From Paenibacillus wynnii (lineage in GTDB: Bacteria > Bacillota > Bacilli > Paenibacillales > Paenibacillaceae): 64,000 nucleotides of DNA. Positions 7,390 to 18,072 of this stretch are shown here, piece by piece (position 1 is the first letter of the stretch; each line of letters opens with the position of its first letter). A model generated the notes under the pieces. The model had not been told where the DNA came from. It was given only the letters and a program-made list of their open reading frames with translations, and made no database searches. The stretch lies in contig NZ_JQCR01000002.1 in assembly GCF_000757885.1 (NCBI RefSeq), positions 2,232,001 through 2,296,000 on the forward strand. The letters run 5' to 3'. The position numbers and the translations under genes are program-made.

Positions 7390-9057
7390 TTATCTTAGAA
7401 TGCTGACGATCTGGTTCCGGCCTTCTTTTTTGGCTTGATACAAGGCTTTATCTACGGATTCAAACAAATCATTTAAATAGGTTTTGGGACTGTCCGTATG
7501 TTCTGTTCTAAAGTCCTTATTTATGGAGAGTAGTCCCATACTTACGGTGACAGATACGGGGTGGTCGGCGTTCTCAACAATCACTTTGTTCACTTCAACT
7601 CTGGCCTTGATGCGTTCAGCCAAGGGGAGTGCTTCGGATGAAGTCGTATTAGGCAGATACACGATGAATTCCTCACCGCCGTAGCGAGCCAAAATGTCAT
7701 CTTCCCTCAGGGTTTGTTTGATAGTCTCCACGGTGCTGCAGATGACTTCATCACCAGCTAAGTGTCCGTAGTTGTCATTCACCAGTTTGAAAAAATCGAT
7801 ATCTAACAGAAATATGGCAAACGGTGTCTGACTCTTCCTATTCTTCATCACCTCATGCTCTAACTGCTGTGTTAAATAATGACGATTATAACACCCTGTT
7901 AAGCTGTCGGTAATAGCCATTTGCTTGAGCTTTCGGTTGGTTTGGAAAAGCTCATTCTGTATCCCGATTAACATTTGGTTACGCTCCTGTAGAATATCGT
8001 TCTGAAGAGTCGTCTCATCAAAGAGACTGCGAAGCTCAGTCATATCTTGGAACGTAATGATACGACCCACCATTACACCTCTAACCATGATAGGTGCCGC
8101 GTCAACTTTGATATATCTCTGGATATTCGTTTGCAGCCATTCGATTTCAATGTTCTCCAAGGGACTGTTTTTGTAAGTCTCAAGGAAGTTATCCGTTCTA
8201 TTGTCAGAATGTTCTTTGGTAAAAATGACTGACATATCAAAAGCATCACCTATACGGAGGTTCAAATAAGGAGATAAGGATTGATTGATCTCCACAACGG
8301 TTTCACCCTCATCGAGCACCAGAATCCCAAGCGCAATGGTGTCAATGATATCCTGATGGGCAATAGTCACAATATCTAGAACCTTATCCCGATGAATGGA
8401 AATCACAAAAAAGACTGCAGATAATAAAATACCAAGAGATGTTAAACCCGGGATGACCGGCAGATACGAATCTAAAATAACATTAAGAAATATATCCATT
8501 ATTACAAACGTTGTCATTACTAAAATCCCTTTAAACACTTGTTGCACCTGCTTCTTGATACGTTGCGAGCTACCGGATACTAAAGTTAAATAGATGATGT
8601 AGAACGAAATAACAATATAGATTATCATGACGATAACAATGCACCAAAAAATAGGGCCGTAGGTTCTCTGGATGTATCCGCCGTCCACGGGAAGAACAAA
8701 CCAATCATGCGGATTGGTTATCACACCAAGGGATAAAACGACCGAAGGAATGAAGAGTAATAAAGACGATTTTATTCGCAGAAACTTTGATCTCCCTGTC
8801 AGAAAAATGGTGAAGAGAAGCCATCCCGTAGCCAACATAGAGGAATCGATAAATGCAAGCTTCACGTAAAATAACTGAAACATGGGGTTTTCTGTTGTTT
8901 TTAAAGCGAATTGACAGAAAGGCCACAGCATCATGGAAAAGTGAAAGACCAGGTAGACCTTGTGCAGATTGGTAATAGTGACTGAAGCGAAAACGTAAAT
9001 AAATAAAGCGAATAAAAGTAGAAACAAAATAAGATCAATCCACACCACTAGATCCAA
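7390..9057 (-). CDS. Membrane diguanylate cyclase, 7TM-PAS-GGDEF
   Basis: Predicted to make c-di-GMP from two GTP. The N-terminal 225 residues hold about seven membrane helices of the histidine-kinase 7TM sensor type, followed by a PAS-like domain (about 235-345, ending in TFQDMTELRSLF), a coiled coil and a GGDEF domain (about 385-553). The active motif GGEEF is at 460-464, DIDFFKLVNDNYGHLAGDE binds metal and nucleotide, and the allosteric I-site RxxD is present at 451-454 (REDD), exactly five residues before GGEEF, so product inhibition is expected. The start is TTG at 9057 behind AGAGGGTG with a seven-base gap. It lies downstream of, and in line with, the GGDEF-EAL gene. Confidence 0.9.
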   Translation of the reverse strand: MDLVVWIDLILFLLLFALFIYVFASVTITNLHKVYLVFHFSMMLWPFCQFALKTTENPMFQLFYVKLAFIDSSMLATGWLLFTIFLTGRSKFLRIKSSLLLFIPSVVLSLGVITNPHDWFVLPVDGGYIQRTYGPIFWCIVIVMIIYIVISFYIIYLTLVSGSSQRIKKQVQQVFKGILVMTTFVIMDIFLNVILDSYLPVIPGLTSLGILLSAVFFVISIHRDKVLDIVTIAHQDIIDTIALGILVLDEGETVVEINQSLSPYLNLRIGDAFDMSVIFTKEHSDNRTDNFLETYKNSPLENIEIEWLQTNIQRYIKVDAAPIMVRGVMVGRIITFQDMTELRSLFDETTLQNDILQERNQMLIGIQNELFQTNRKLKQMAITDSLTGCYNRHYLTQQLEHEVMKNRKSQTPFAIFLLDIDFFKLVNDNYGHLAGDEVICSTVETIKQTLREDDILARYGGEEFIVYLPNTTSSEALPLAERIKARVEVNKVIVENADHPVSVTVSMGLLSINKDFRTEHTDSPKTYLNDLFESVDKALYQAKKEGRNQIVSILR

Positions 9058-9196
9058 TAGACTACACCCTCTTACGTTAAGAATGTCACTCTGATAGGCC
9101 GACTAGCGACACTCTATTATGTATAGTTTTTCCCAACAAAAAGTAATAGACCAACTTATTTACATTCTACCATATAAAAAAAGAAGCTTATCAAAT

Positions 9197-10963
9197 TTAA
9201 ACTTCAGCCTGGCCTGCCAATAGCTCTACAATGGCGTCTGCTGCTAACGGCCTGCTAAATAAGTAGCCTTGAATTTTGTCGCAACCTTGCTCCTGTAAAT
9301 ACTCCAGCTGTCCCGTCTTCTCCACACCTTCTGCAACCACACTCATGCTCATCCGTTTGCCGATCAGGATGATTTCCTCTACCAATGTAGATTGGTTGGT
9401 GCCTGTTCGAATCGTATCAATGAAGGACTTGTCTATTTTCAGAGTAGAAATTGGTAAGTGGGTCAGGTAGCTTAAGGAAGAATAGCCTGTTCCAAAGTCG
9501 TCCAGAGCAATTTTAATATTAAGATCTCTTAGCTGCTTCAATTTATCGCTAACGTAGTCGTAGGATTCCACCAGAACAGATTCAGTGATCTCTAATTCCA
9601 GATAATGAGGCTCCAGTCCAGAGGCCTGCAGGGTATCCACTACCAGTTCATTGAAATCGGTCTGCAGCAGCTGAAGCATTGAAATATTGACGGACATGGT
9701 TAGCTCCGTAAAGCCCTGCCCATGCAGTTTTTTTAGGAAATCACAGGCTTTTTGCAGAACCCAGGCTCCCAAAGGAATGATGATATGGGAATCCTCAGCA
9801 ACCTTGATGAATTTGAGGGGAGAGACATAACCCAGCACAGGACTATTCCAGCGCAAAAGAGCTTCCAGCCCGGTAATTTTATTCTGCGCCAAGTCAACTT
9901 GGGGTTGATAATAGAGCTCGAACTCCTGTTGTTCCATGGCGGCATACAGCTGCTTCTCAATATTCATTCTCTCGCTGAAGTCGTCATTTAGGGGTTGGTC
10001 AAATATAACGTATTTGCCCTTTCCCGCATCCTTCGCCTTGTACATAGCGATGTCTGCCCGTTTGACCAGCTCCATAATATCATTGCCATGCTCCGGGTAA
10101 ACACTGATTCCAATACTGGCACTGATATGTAGTAGACTGTTATCCATTTCAACTGCTTTTTTAAATCCGCTGAGAATTCGGCCTGCCATAAGTTTTATAC
10201 TGGCTGCACCACTTAATGGATATAGAAGAATGATGAATTCATCGCCCCCGAAGCGGTAAACCACGCCCTCTTCCCCCACGATGGAAATCAATCTTTGACT
10301 TGCTTTTACAATGAGCCGGTCTCCAAACCCGTGACCCATGGTATCGTTGATATATTTAAAGTTATCGATATCTACAAACAGCAAGGCTGCATGACCGCTA
10401 GAGTCGGTACGGATAAATTGGGATGCATTCTCATATAAGGCCAGCTTGTTGGGCAGGCCCGTCAGTAAATCATGATAGGCCAGATGGTGCATCTTTTCTT
10501 CGTTCTCCGTAAGCTTGCGTTGATTATCACTTAGATGGTCGTACTGTTGTCGGAGTTCCTCCTCCGTAGCTGTTATTTCCTCGTAGGCAGATTCCAGGTT
10601 TTCATAGGTACGCATCAAGTCCTTATAGGCGACTCCGAGCTTTTCTTCTGTTCTCTTAATTTGTTTAAGGGTTCTTAGAATAAGACTGAAGATAATGAGA
10701 GCTGTCATAAAAACAAAAAACCAGCCCTTGAACATATTAATCCGGACAATGAGCTCTGAGTTTTTAGTAAAAGCGGTTACGGCTTTATCTGTAAAGAGAA
10801 TCCATAAACACCCAACTATGAAATAAATCCCGGCAATTCTCGTAGAACCCCAGAGTGGATTGAAGCTACGCTTATTTATAGGCTCTAGGTCGATTCCTTC
10901 ATAGGACTCCAAGCCTATTGTAGCGGATCGATTGATTCTTTTGCTGTTATCTCTTTGTAGCAT
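9197..10963 (-). CDS. Membrane GGDEF-EAL protein, c-di-GMP synthesis and breakdown
   Basis: A 588-residue protein with two membrane helices (about 44-62 and 78-98), a coiled coil (about 103-160), a GGDEF domain with intact GGDEF at 239-243, and an EAL domain (about 335-585). The EAL domain keeps its catalytic motifs: EALLRW, VNIS, ELEITES, DDFGTGYSS, KIDKSF, AEGVE and QGYLFSRP, so it should be a working phosphodiesterase. No RxxD I-site precedes GGDEF. The start at 10963 is chosen over 11023 because AGGAGGGG lies four bases before it. Both activities appear possible; which dominates cannot be told from sequence. Confidence 0.9.
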   Translation of the reverse strand: MLQRDNSKRINRSATIGLESYEGIDLEPINKRSFNPLWGSTRIAGIYFIVGCLWILFTDKAVTAFTKNSELIVRINMFKGWFFVFMTALIIFSLILRTLKQIKRTEEKLGVAYKDLMRTYENLESAYEEITATEEELRQQYDHLSDNQRKLTENEEKMHHLAYHDLLTGLPNKLALYENASQFIRTDSSGHAALLFVDIDNFKYINDTMGHGFGDRLIVKASQRLISIVGEEGVVYRFGGDEFIILLYPLSGAASIKLMAGRILSGFKKAVEMDNSLLHISASIGISVYPEHGNDIMELVKRADIAMYKAKDAGKGKYVIFDQPLNDDFSERMNIEKQLYAAMEQQEFELYYQPQVDLAQNKITGLEALLRWNSPVLGYVSPLKFIKVAEDSHIIIPLGAWVLQKACDFLKKLHGQGFTELTMSVNISMLQLLQTDFNELVVDTLQASGLEPHYLELEITESVLVESYDYVSDKLKQLRDLNIKIALDDFGTGYSSLSYLTHLPISTLKIDKSFIDTIRTGTNQSTLVEEIILIGKRMSMSVVAEGVEKTGQLEYLQEQGCDKIQGYLFSRPLAADAIVELLAGQAEV

Positions 10964-11287
10964 ATTGCCCCTCCTGATAGTCACACTAATCAACAACCTC
11001 GTATTTAAAATTTTCAACATCAATAGCTAAAATCCTCTATTCTTCAGCATATTCATTGTTAATACTATACCTTTTTCACATTTGTCGGGTTAATTATCGC
11101 TAGAACTCAACATGCTAATGTGCCTGCCCTGTTCTTTGTGATTTCGACAAAATACCCGAGTGAAAAAACGCAAAATAGCCTATAATTACACATCTTCAGA
11201 ACTAAAAACCAACCATAATTCCCGAAAATTCACAAATTGTTCCCATAATATTCTAAGTGACTAGTACTTTTTCAGTAGACTCTGGAG
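10964..11287. other. Intergenic region between the GGDEF-EAL and TetR genes
   Basis: AT-rich and without a supported ORF. It must hold the promoter of the minus-strand c-di-GMP gene; TATAGT (minus strand, near 11063-11068) with TTAACC 18 bases upstream is a weak candidate. A plus-strand TATAAT at 11181 lacks a good -35 box. Confidence 0.35.
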
Positions 11288-11318
11288 TATACTTCGCATG
11301 TAAGTAAGTGTTTACTAA
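11288..11318 (+). promoter_or_regulatory. Promoter -10 and palindromic operator of the TetR gene
   Basis: TATACT (11288-11293) is a likely -10. Right behind it, TAAGTAAGTGTTTACTAA (11301-11318) is an inverted repeat with arms AGTAA and TTACT around a four-base centre, covering the predicted transcription start. Such sites are typical of TetR-family autoregulation. The -35 box is poor. Confidence 0.55.
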
Positions 11319-11339
11319 CATTTGGGAGCGAATGAATTT

Positions 11340-11933
11340 ATGGGGAAAACACTCATTCATACGAAAGAGGGGCTTGTGTTATCGGCGATTGAGGTCATAA
11401 ACGACGTTGGTATTAGTAACTTATCCATTCGTAAGGTAGCTTCTCAGCAGGGTGTTACAGAAGCAGCTATATTTCGTCATTACAAATCTAAAAACGAGCT
11501 TCTGCTAGCGGTACTAGATTTCTTCTCTAAATATGACTCCGATGTTTTTGCCACAGTAGCTTTAAAGAAACTAACTCCAACCGAATCCATTCATTATTGT
11601 TTGAATACATATGCTACCTACTACGAGAACTACTCTGCGATAACTGCAATAACACAAATACATGAAGTATTTCGCAATGAAATGGAACTTCGAGAGAAAA
11701 TCGACACGATCATCATGGATCGGACCCATTTTATGAGTGGACTTATTGATGAAGCTATTCAAAAGAATGAAATCGCCCCTCATGTGGACAGCGAGCAACT
11801 TGCCATCATAATTTGGGGATACTTTCGTGAGGTTTGTATGAAATGGCGGATTAGTGAATACGCATTTCCGCTTAGAGAGCGGGTGCAAGAATCACTACAT
11901 ATGATTTTGAGAGCTTTTAGTAAGAGGGAATAG
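11340..11933 (+). CDS. TetR/AcrR-family transcriptional regulator
   Basis: A 198-residue regulator with the N-terminal TetR helix-turn-helix: GLVLSAIEVINDVGISNLSIRKVASQQGVTEAAIFRHYKSKNELL (written here in motif terms as residues about 11-56), followed by an unrecognised ligand domain. ATG at 11340 gives the usual start; the frame is open from a TTG at 11322. A palindrome just upstream suggests that it represses itself. The stop lies 33 bases before cheA on the same strand with no terminator between, so it may be co-transcribed with the whole chemosensory operon and control it. That link is inferred from position only. Confidence 0.85.
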   Translation: MGKTLIHTKEGLVLSAIEVINDVGISNLSIRKVASQQGVTEAAIFRHYKSKNELLLAVLDFFSKYDSDVFATVALKKLTPTESIHYCLNTYATYYENYSAITAITQIHEVFRNEMELREKIDTIIMDRTHFMSGLIDEAIQKNEIAPHVDSEQLAIIIWGYFREVCMKWRISEYAFPLRERVQESLHMILRAFSKRE

Positions 11934-11966
11934 TACGTACTGGAGAGTTTAGGGAAGGTGATAACA

Positions 11967-13991
11967 ATGACCGAGGAATACATCAACGAGCCCATGCTTG
12001 AGATGTTTATCTATGAAACCTCGCTTCTGCTAGAGCAACTTGAACAAAAAATGTTGGAGAATGAAAGTAACACCTCCTACAAAGAAGAAGTGATCAATGA
12101 AATATTCCGTCACATGCATAGTATTAAAAGCTCCGCTGCGATGATGTTGTTCAATGATATCTCCAAGCTTGCCCATTCCATTGAGGATCTTTTCTATGTA
12201 ATACGTGAAGAGAAGCCAATGCATATTGAATATTCGCTATTGTCTGACCTGGTTTTTGAGGGGATTGACTTCATCAAGGTAGAAATCCTCAAGATCAAAG
12301 CAGGAGATGAGGCAACGGAGGATTCCTCTGAGTTAATTAAGCGCATCGAGTGCTATCTAGAACAATTAAAAGAGAATAATCCCGATCTTACGGCCTCAAC
12401 AGGCACCAACCATTCGCAAAAACAACAGCAATTTTATATATCCAATAACAAAAAGATAGAAAAGTCTAATCATAAACATACCTACCAAGCCCGTGTTTTT
12501 TTTGATGAGGGTTGCGAGATGGAGAACATCAGAGCTTTCACTATCGTTCATCATCTGAAGGATTTTGCAACGGAGCTTCATCATGAACCCAGCGACATCA
12601 TTGAATCTGAGGACAGCGTAGAGACGATAAGAACAACGGGGTTTTTGCTTCATTTCAAATCGAATCGCAGCTATGACGAAATGCATCAGTTCTTTTCACA
12701 AACGATCTTCCTACGGGATTTGGAATTAATCGAGCTGGCTCCAGAAGAGACGGAACCGGGGACTGGTGTTCAGCAAACTCCTGTCAAAGTCAAAGGGCAA
12801 GAAGAGTATAAAACCGTAAATGCGGCGGCATCCATCATTAGTGTTCAGGTGGACAAGCTGGATCGTCTGCTCGACTTGGTGGGTGAGATGGTCATCGCCG
12901 AAGCCATGGTAACCGAGAATCCGGATCTTGAAGGCCTGCAACTCGATAATTTTCAGAAGGCTGCCCGCCAGCTGAAAAAAATAACCAGTGAAATACAAGA
13001 TATGGTCATGGCAATTCGTATGGTTTCGCTATCTACAACGTTCCAGAAGATGAATCGGCCTGTTCGGGATATGTCCAAGAAATTAAATAAAGAAGTGAAG
13101 CTGAACCTGATTGGTGAGGAAACAGAAGTAGATAAAAATATTATCGAACACCTGTCGGATCCCCTGATGCATCTGATTCGGAATTCAATGGACCACGGAT
13201 TGGAATCTCCGGAGGAAAGGGAACAAAAGAATAAACCGAGGGTAGGGACGATCACGCTGGAAGCCAGAAATATCGGCAGCGATGTTCTTATTGTTATTAA
13301 GGATGACGGAAGAGGATTAAATCGAAATAAAATATTACAAAAGGCCCAATTGAACGGACTGTTAAGAAGGCCTGAACACGAATATACGGATAAAGAGATT
13401 TACAATATGATCCTTCAACCAGGATTCTCTACTAAAGAAGAGGTTACAGAATTCTCCGGCAGAGGTGTAGGCATGGATGTGGTGGCCAACAATGTCGAGA
13501 CCATTGGCGGAGTTCTACAGGTGGATAGTGTAGAGGATCGGGGAACCGTGATAACGATCCGGATTCCGATCACGCTGGCTATCGTAGATGCCATGAATAT
13601 CCGAGTGGCTGGGTCCAAATACACCATTCCAACAGCTTATATAAGAGAGTCTCTGAAACCAAAGGCCTCCGATCTCATTGTGGATCCGAATGGAAATGAG
13701 ATGATTATGGTACGTGGCCTTTGCTACCCGTTAATCCGATTACATGAACGATTACATCAATCAACAGAGCGCAGCAATTTAACAAATGGAATAATCATGA
13801 TTCTTGAGAATGACGAGAAGGGATTCTGCATTTTGGCGGACGAATTGATAGGCCAGAGGCAGGTCGTTGTAAAAGCCCTCCCAAGCTTATTTCAACAGCA
13901 GTCGCACAAAGTGGAGGTCCTAGCAGGATGTACCTTGTTAGGAGATGGAAGTATCAGCTTAATTCTGGATATTCCCAGACTATCAAGTTAA
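11967..13991 (+). CDS. cheA: Chemotaxis histidine kinase CheA
   Basis: The central kinase of a chemosensory array. The Hpt domain is N-terminal with the phosphorylated His51 in RHMHSIKSSA. A variable linker and a P2-like region follow (about 150-270), then the dimer helices (LDRLLDLVGEMVIAEAM), the ATPase domain with N box LIRNSMDHGLE, G1 DDGRGLN and G2 GRGVGMDVV, and a C-terminal CheW-like domain. The start is ATG 11967 behind GGGAAGGTG; a GTG three codons earlier overlaps that site. Length (674 residues) is normal. It leads a run of cheW, receptor, cheR, cheB and cheD with short gaps. No flagellar genes are near, so the output may not be motility. Confidence 0.93.
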   Translation: MTEEYINEPMLEMFIYETSLLLEQLEQKMLENESNTSYKEEVINEIFRHMHSIKSSAAMMLFNDISKLAHSIEDLFYVIREEKPMHIEYSLLSDLVFEGIDFIKVEILKIKAGDEATEDSSELIKRIECYLEQLKENNPDLTASTGTNHSQKQQQFYISNNKKIEKSNHKHTYQARVFFDEGCEMENIRAFTIVHHLKDFATELHHEPSDIIESEDSVETIRTTGFLLHFKSNRSYDEMHQFFSQTIFLRDLELIELAPEETEPGTGVQQTPVKVKGQEEYKTVNAAASIISVQVDKLDRLLDLVGEMVIAEAMVTENPDLEGLQLDNFQKAARQLKKITSEIQDMVMAIRMVSLSTTFQKMNRPVRDMSKKLNKEVKLNLIGEETEVDKNIIEHLSDPLMHLIRNSMDHGLESPEEREQKNKPRVGTITLEARNIGSDVLIVIKDDGRGLNRNKILQKAQLNGLLRRPEHEYTDKEIYNMILQPGFSTKEEVTEFSGRGVGMDVVANNVETIGGVLQVDSVEDRGTVITIRIPITLAIVDAMNIRVAGSKYTIPTAYIRESLKPKASDLIVDPNGNEMIMVRGLCYPLIRLHERLHQSTERSNLTNGIIMILENDEKGFCILADELIGQRQVVVKALPSLFQQQSHKVEVLAGCTLLGDGSISLILDIPRLSS

Positions 13992-14024
13992 TATTAATAT
14001 TTTTCAAGGGGAGTTGATCTATCC

Positions 14025-14522
14025 ATGTCCGTAAATATTCAGGAAGAATTAGAGGAAGATACGCAGAAGGGCAAATTTTTGACATTCATTATGGGTGAGG
14101 ACTTCTATGGCATTGAAATTAATCACGTTAGGGAGATTATTGGAATCCAACCGATCACGGAAGTGCCGGATCAACCTGAATATCTACGGGGAATTATTAA
14201 TCTCAGGGGTAAAATCATTCCCGTGATGGATATACGATTGCGTTTTGGCAAAGTGTTCATGGATTACAACGACAGAACCTGCATTATTGTAGTGGACATA
14301 GAGAATGTATCCCTAGGACTGATTGTAGATGCTGTTTCCGAAGTGTTGTCCATACCTGACACCGAGATTGTTGCTCCTCCTGAAATGAATAAGGGCGGCC
14401 ATAATTTTATAAAGGGAATTGGCAAGGTCGGATCTGAAGTTAAGCTGTTGTTGGATTGCAAGACACTGTTGGTCAAAGGCGCATGGGATGGAAATGAACA
14501 GCTAGATACATTAGGAGGATAA
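14025..14522 (+). CDS. cheW: Chemotaxis coupling protein CheW
   Basis: A 165-residue single CheW domain that links receptors to CheA. Typical text is [33 protein letters not shown] (about residues 17-49), then [22 protein letters not shown] and [20 protein letters not shown] precedes the ATG by ten bases. It sits 33 bases after cheA and four bases before the receptor gene, so the three are surely one transcript and form the core signalling unit. Confidence 0.92.
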   Translation: MSVNIQEELEEDTQKGKFLTFIMGEDFYGIEINHVREIIGIQPITEVPDQPEYLRGIINLRGKIIPVMDIRLRFGKVFMDYNDRTCIIVVDIENVSLGLIVDAVSEVLSIPDTEIVAPPEMNKGGHNFIKGIGKVGSEVKLLLDCKTLLVKGAWDGNEQLDTLGG

Positions 14523-14526
14523 ACAA

Positions 14527-16224
14527 ATGAGATGGATAAATAACTTAAAAATCGGAACAAGATTGATCTCTGCATTTATTATAGTGGTATTAATGACGGG
14601 ATTGGTTGGATTTATAGGAATTCTAAATATTAAGCAGGTAAATGATGACTATACCAATTTATATGTTAACTATGGTGTGGCCTCTGGAGATTTAGGGCAT
14701 GTTGGCATGGATTTCCACAATATCCGCGCAGCGATAAGGGATGTGCTCATTAAGAAAACGATTAAAGAACGGGAGCCTTATATCACAAAAATTAAAGCAT
14801 TAGATACCAGTATGGAAACGTTCTTAGGTAAATTCGAAGGCAGTATTCAATCGGAAGAAGTACGCGTAGCCTACAATTCCTTAATGGAATCCCTTAAGAC
14901 CTATAAAGAAGTCAGAGAAAAAGTAAGTACTCTGGCTCAAGAGAACCAGATAGATGCGGCAGTGACCTTGTTCTATGGGGACGCACTTCAGCCTGCTATC
15001 GAGGCTAACGATAATTTGGATAAATTGATCAAACTGAAGGAAAGCGGCGGTCTCAAGAAGTCAGATGAGTACTCCATTACAGTTAATAATACAGTCAATA
15101 CAATGATTATTATTGTTGTTGCAACTATAATCCTTGCTATCGCTTTAGGCTTGTTCGCCTCCCGGATTATAAGTAAGCCCATTAATCGGTTAGTTCATGT
15201 GTCTGAGCAAATGGCCAACGGGAATCTAGATGTAACTATCGATACTAGCACTGAGGATGAAGTAGGGATCTTATCTAAGTCATTCATGAGAATGTCTAAT
15301 AACATGAATGAGGTTCTAAATAATATTAGTTCTGCAGCAAATCAGGTGGCATCCGGTGCGAGACAAATGTCTGAATCAAGTATAGCTTTGTCCGAGGGAG
15401 CAACTGAACAAGCCAGTTCGGTTGAGGAGCTATCCGCCTCTTTAGAGGAAATTTCCTCCCAAACGAAGCTTAATGCTCATAATTCCAATAACGCCAATCA
15501 ATTGGCGGTGACCGCACAGCAAAATGCAATCCATGGTAATGAGCAGATGGGCAGTATGCTTCGTGCGATGGAAGAGATCAACGATTCATCCATCAATATT
15601 TCTAAAATTATTAAAGTCATTGACGAAATTGCATTTCAGACCAATATCCTGGCTTTGAATGCAGCTGTTGAAGCGGCGCGTGCTGGGCAACATGGTAAAG
15701 GTTTTGCGGTGGTTGCTGAAGAAGTACGAAATCTGGCAGCAAGATCAGCCAGTGCAGCTAAAGAAACTACAGCGATGATTGAAGGCTCCATTAAAAAAGT
15801 AGATGTGGGCACGAGGATTGCGAATAATACAGCTGTTGCCTTGCAAAACATTGTGGATGATGTTGCTAAAGTAGCTGATCTGATCAGCAATATTACTATT
15901 TCCTCTAATGAGCAGGCCTTAGGTGTTGCACAGATTAATCAAGGAATTCTCCAGGTTTCACATGTGGTACAGACCAATTCAGCAACCTCAGAAGAAAGTG
16001 CGGCTTCGAGTGAAGAATTAACGCAGCAGGCGCTAATGCTCCAAGAACAAGTCAATCGTTTCCAACTAAAGAGAGCCAATCATTCTATGGATTATGACAG
16101 AGAAAACTTGTCTATTAAATCATACCCTTCCAAGGAGTCGTATGTTCATAATGAAGCTGCCGTGACGAGATCCAAACGTGTGACTAGCATATCGTTAAGT
16201 GATAGTGACTTTGGAAAGTATTAA
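14527..16224 (+). CDS. Methyl-accepting chemotaxis protein with 4-helix-bundle sensor
   Basis: A 565-residue receptor. Membrane helix 1 is at about 12-33 and helix 2 at about 191-211, with an outside four-helix-bundle type sensor (about 34-190) between them. A HAMP domain follows (about 212-265, starting SKPINRLV), then the cytoplasmic signalling hairpin whose tip reads [20 protein letters not shown]. The tip and adaptation regions are complete. The ligand is unknown. There is no CheR-docking pentapeptide at the C-terminus, which reads [14 protein letters not shown] stands six bases before the ATG. It is likely the dedicated receptor of the adjacent CheA/CheW. Confidence 0.92.
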   Translation: MRWINNLKIGTRLISAFIIVVLMTGLVGFIGILNIKQVNDDYTNLYVNYGVASGDLGHVGMDFHNIRAAIRDVLIKKTIKEREPYITKIKALDTSMETFLGKFEGSIQSEEVRVAYNSLMESLKTYKEVREKVSTLAQENQIDAAVTLFYGDALQPAIEANDNLDKLIKLKESGGLKKSDEYSITVNNTVNTMIIIVVATIILAIALGLFASRIISKPINRLVHVSEQMANGNLDVTIDTSTEDEVGILSKSFMRMSNNMNEVLNNISSAANQVASGARQMSESSIALSEGATEQASSVEELSASLEEISSQTKLNAHNSNNANQLAVTAQQNAIHGNEQMGSMLRAMEEINDSSINISKIIKVIDEIAFQTNILALNAAVEAARAGQHGKGFAVVAEEVRNLAARSASAAKETTAMIEGSIKKVDVGTRIANNTAVALQNIVDDVAKVADLISNITISSNEQALGVAQINQGILQVSHVVQTNSATSEESAASSEELTQQALMLQEQVNRFQLKRANHSMDYDRENLSIKSYPSKESYVHNEAAVTRSKRVTSISLSDSDFGKY

Positions 16225-16226
16225 AA

Positions 16227-17042
16227 ATGATATCCATAAACAACCGAGAGTTTAGTCGTCTAAGCTCCTATATTTATGCGCAGCTTGGCATCCATCTAAG
16301 CAACGAGAAACGTTCAATGGTTGTGGGTAGGCTCCAGAATGAATTGATACATTTAAAAGTGAATTCATTTAGTGAGTATATTGATTTGGTATTGCAAGAT
16401 AGGACGGGACATCTCGTCAATTCTCTAATCAATAAGATAACTACGAATCACACTTATTTTATGCGTGAGGAAGAGCATTTTGCATACCTGAAGGAAACCC
16501 TTCTTCCTAAGTATTTACATACCCTGAAGGAGAAGGATTTACGTATATGGTGTGCAGCCTGTTCTACGGGGGAGGAGCCCTACACGCTTGCCATGCTTAT
16601 GAACGACTTCTTTCAAAATGACAGACTGGCCTGGGATACGCAAGTCCTTGCTACAGATGTTTCAGATCGTGTGTTGGAGCTTGCAAGAAAAGCGGAATAT
16701 ACCCATGAACAGATTGTTCCGCTTTCTCCGCTTTGGAAGAGTCAATATCTTAAGAAGAATGAGAATGGAAATTTCACCTTTCATGAAAAAATTAAGAAAG
16801 ACGTTATTTTCCGAAAATTTAACTTAATGGAGCCCAATTTCCCTTTCAGGCGTAAGTTTCATATCATCTTTTGCAGAAATGTTATGATTTATTTCGATAT
16901 GGAGACCAAGACAGAGCTGCTCAATAAGCTGTATCACTCCTTAGAAAGCGGAGGCTACCTCTTCATCGGACATTCGGAGTCTATTAATAGGGAATCTACC
17001 CCATTCAAATACATTATGCCTGCTGTCTATCGAAAGGAATAA
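16227..17042 (+). CDS. cheR: Chemotaxis methyltransferase CheR
   Basis: Methylates glutamates on the receptor using S-adenosylmethionine, for adaptation. The N-terminal helical domain (about 1-75) is followed by the SAM-binding fold with IWCAACSTGEEPYTLAML, ATDVS, and FHIIFCRNVMIYFD near the C-terminal third. Length (271) is standard. Two bases separate it from the receptor gene, whose last codons supply the ribosome site (GGAAAG), so translation is probably coupled. cheB follows four bases after the stop. Confidence 0.93.
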   Translation: MISINNREFSRLSSYIYAQLGIHLSNEKRSMVVGRLQNELIHLKVNSFSEYIDLVLQDRTGHLVNSLINKITTNHTYFMREEEHFAYLKETLLPKYLHTLKEKDLRIWCAACSTGEEPYTLAMLMNDFFQNDRLAWDTQVLATDVSDRVLELARKAEYTHEQIVPLSPLWKSQYLKKNENGNFTFHEKIKKDVIFRKFNLMEPNFPFRRKFHIIFCRNVMIYFDMETKTELLNKLYHSLESGGYLFIGHSESINRESTPFKYIMPAVYRKE

Positions 17043-17046
17043 GTAG

Positions 17047-18072
17047 ATGAGGAACATTAAAGTGCTGATTGTGGATGATTCTCTTCTCTTCCGTGAATGG
17101 TTGAGGAAAGGGCTTTCCAATCATACAGGTATTGAAGTGATTGCAACAGCTGTGGACGCTTATGATGCGCGTGACAAGATATTGCAGTACGGGCCTGATG
17201 TCATGACTTGTGATGTCGAAATGCCCAAGATGAATGGTTTGGAATTTATTCGTAGACTGCTCCCGCAATATCCATTACCCACTATTATGATTAGCACTGT
17301 AAGCACTAGGGTCTTTGATGCCTTACATTCAGGAGCCGTTGATTTCGTATCCAAGCCCTCGAATATGACCGCCGGAAATATGCAGATATTCTTTGATGAT
17401 CTGATTCAGAGAATCAGAGTAGCAGCAAACATCAATCTTGAAGAATTAAGGCGGGATCAAACTACCATGAAACCTATAGAGCCGCGAACGGACCCATCCT
17501 CCCCCATCCGGATCATTGCGATGGGTGCCTCCACCGGAGGGACGGAGGCGATTACTAGTATTCTCAGAATGTTACCTGTAACCGTTCCTGGAATTGTTAT
17601 TGTTCAGCATATTCCCTCCGGTTTTTCTAAAATGTTCGCTGATCGTCTGAATCAGCTCTGTGAGCTCTCTGTGAAAGAAGCAGAAACGGGAGATTATGTA
17701 GAGTCGGGAAGAGTCCTAATTGCACCAGGCAATCAGCATATGATCATTCATAGAGTAGGTAGTGCATTTAAAGTAGAGTGCTTTCCGGGGGGGAAAGTCA
17801 CCGGTCACTGTCCCTCGGTGGATGTGTTATTTGATTCTGTAGCCAAAGAAGCGGGGAATAAGGCCATCGGGATTATCCTCACAGGCATGGGATACGACGG
17901 ATCAAAGGGGTTGTTAATGATGAGACGCAAGGGTGGAAGAACTATCGGTCAAGACGCTAAGTCCTCTATTGTCTACGGCATGCCCAAAGCGGCCTTCGAT
18001 GTTGGAGCTGTGGAACGACAAGCCTCGCTAGGCCATATCCCACAACTCATCCACAGGCTCTTACAGTCATGA
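17047..18072 (+). CDS. cheB: Chemotaxis methylesterase CheB
   Basis: Response regulator plus receptor methylesterase/deamidase. The receiver domain keeps the phospho-acceptor Asp56 in MTCDVEMPKMNG and the acidic pair in VDDS. A linker leads to the esterase domain with the catalytic triad Ser162 (MGASTGGTEA), His188 (IVQHIPSGF) and Asp284 (ILTGMGYDG). It removes the methyl groups put on by CheR, under control of CheA. Its TGA overlaps the ATG of cheD in an ATGA arrangement, so the two are translated together. Confidence 0.93.
   Translation: MRNIKVLIVDDSLLFREWLRKGLSNHTGIEVIATAVDAYDARDKILQYGPDVMTCDVEMPKMNGLEFIRRLLPQYPLPTIMISTVSTRVFDALHSGAVDFVSKPSNMTAGNMQIFFDDLIQRIRVAANINLEELRRDQTTMKPIEPRTDPSSPIRIIAMGASTGGTEAITSILRMLPVTVPGIVIVQHIPSGFSKMFADRLNQLCELSVKEAETGDYVESGRVLIAPGNQHMIIHRVGSAFKVECFPGGKVTGHCPSVDVLFDSVAKEAGNKAIGIILTGMGYDGSKGLLMMRRKGGRTIGQDAKSSIVYGMPKAAFDVGAVERQASLGHIPQLIHRLLQS

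Noticed and set aside
12396..13255. Several minus-strand frames within cheA
   Set aside because: Shadow frames of an intact cheA.
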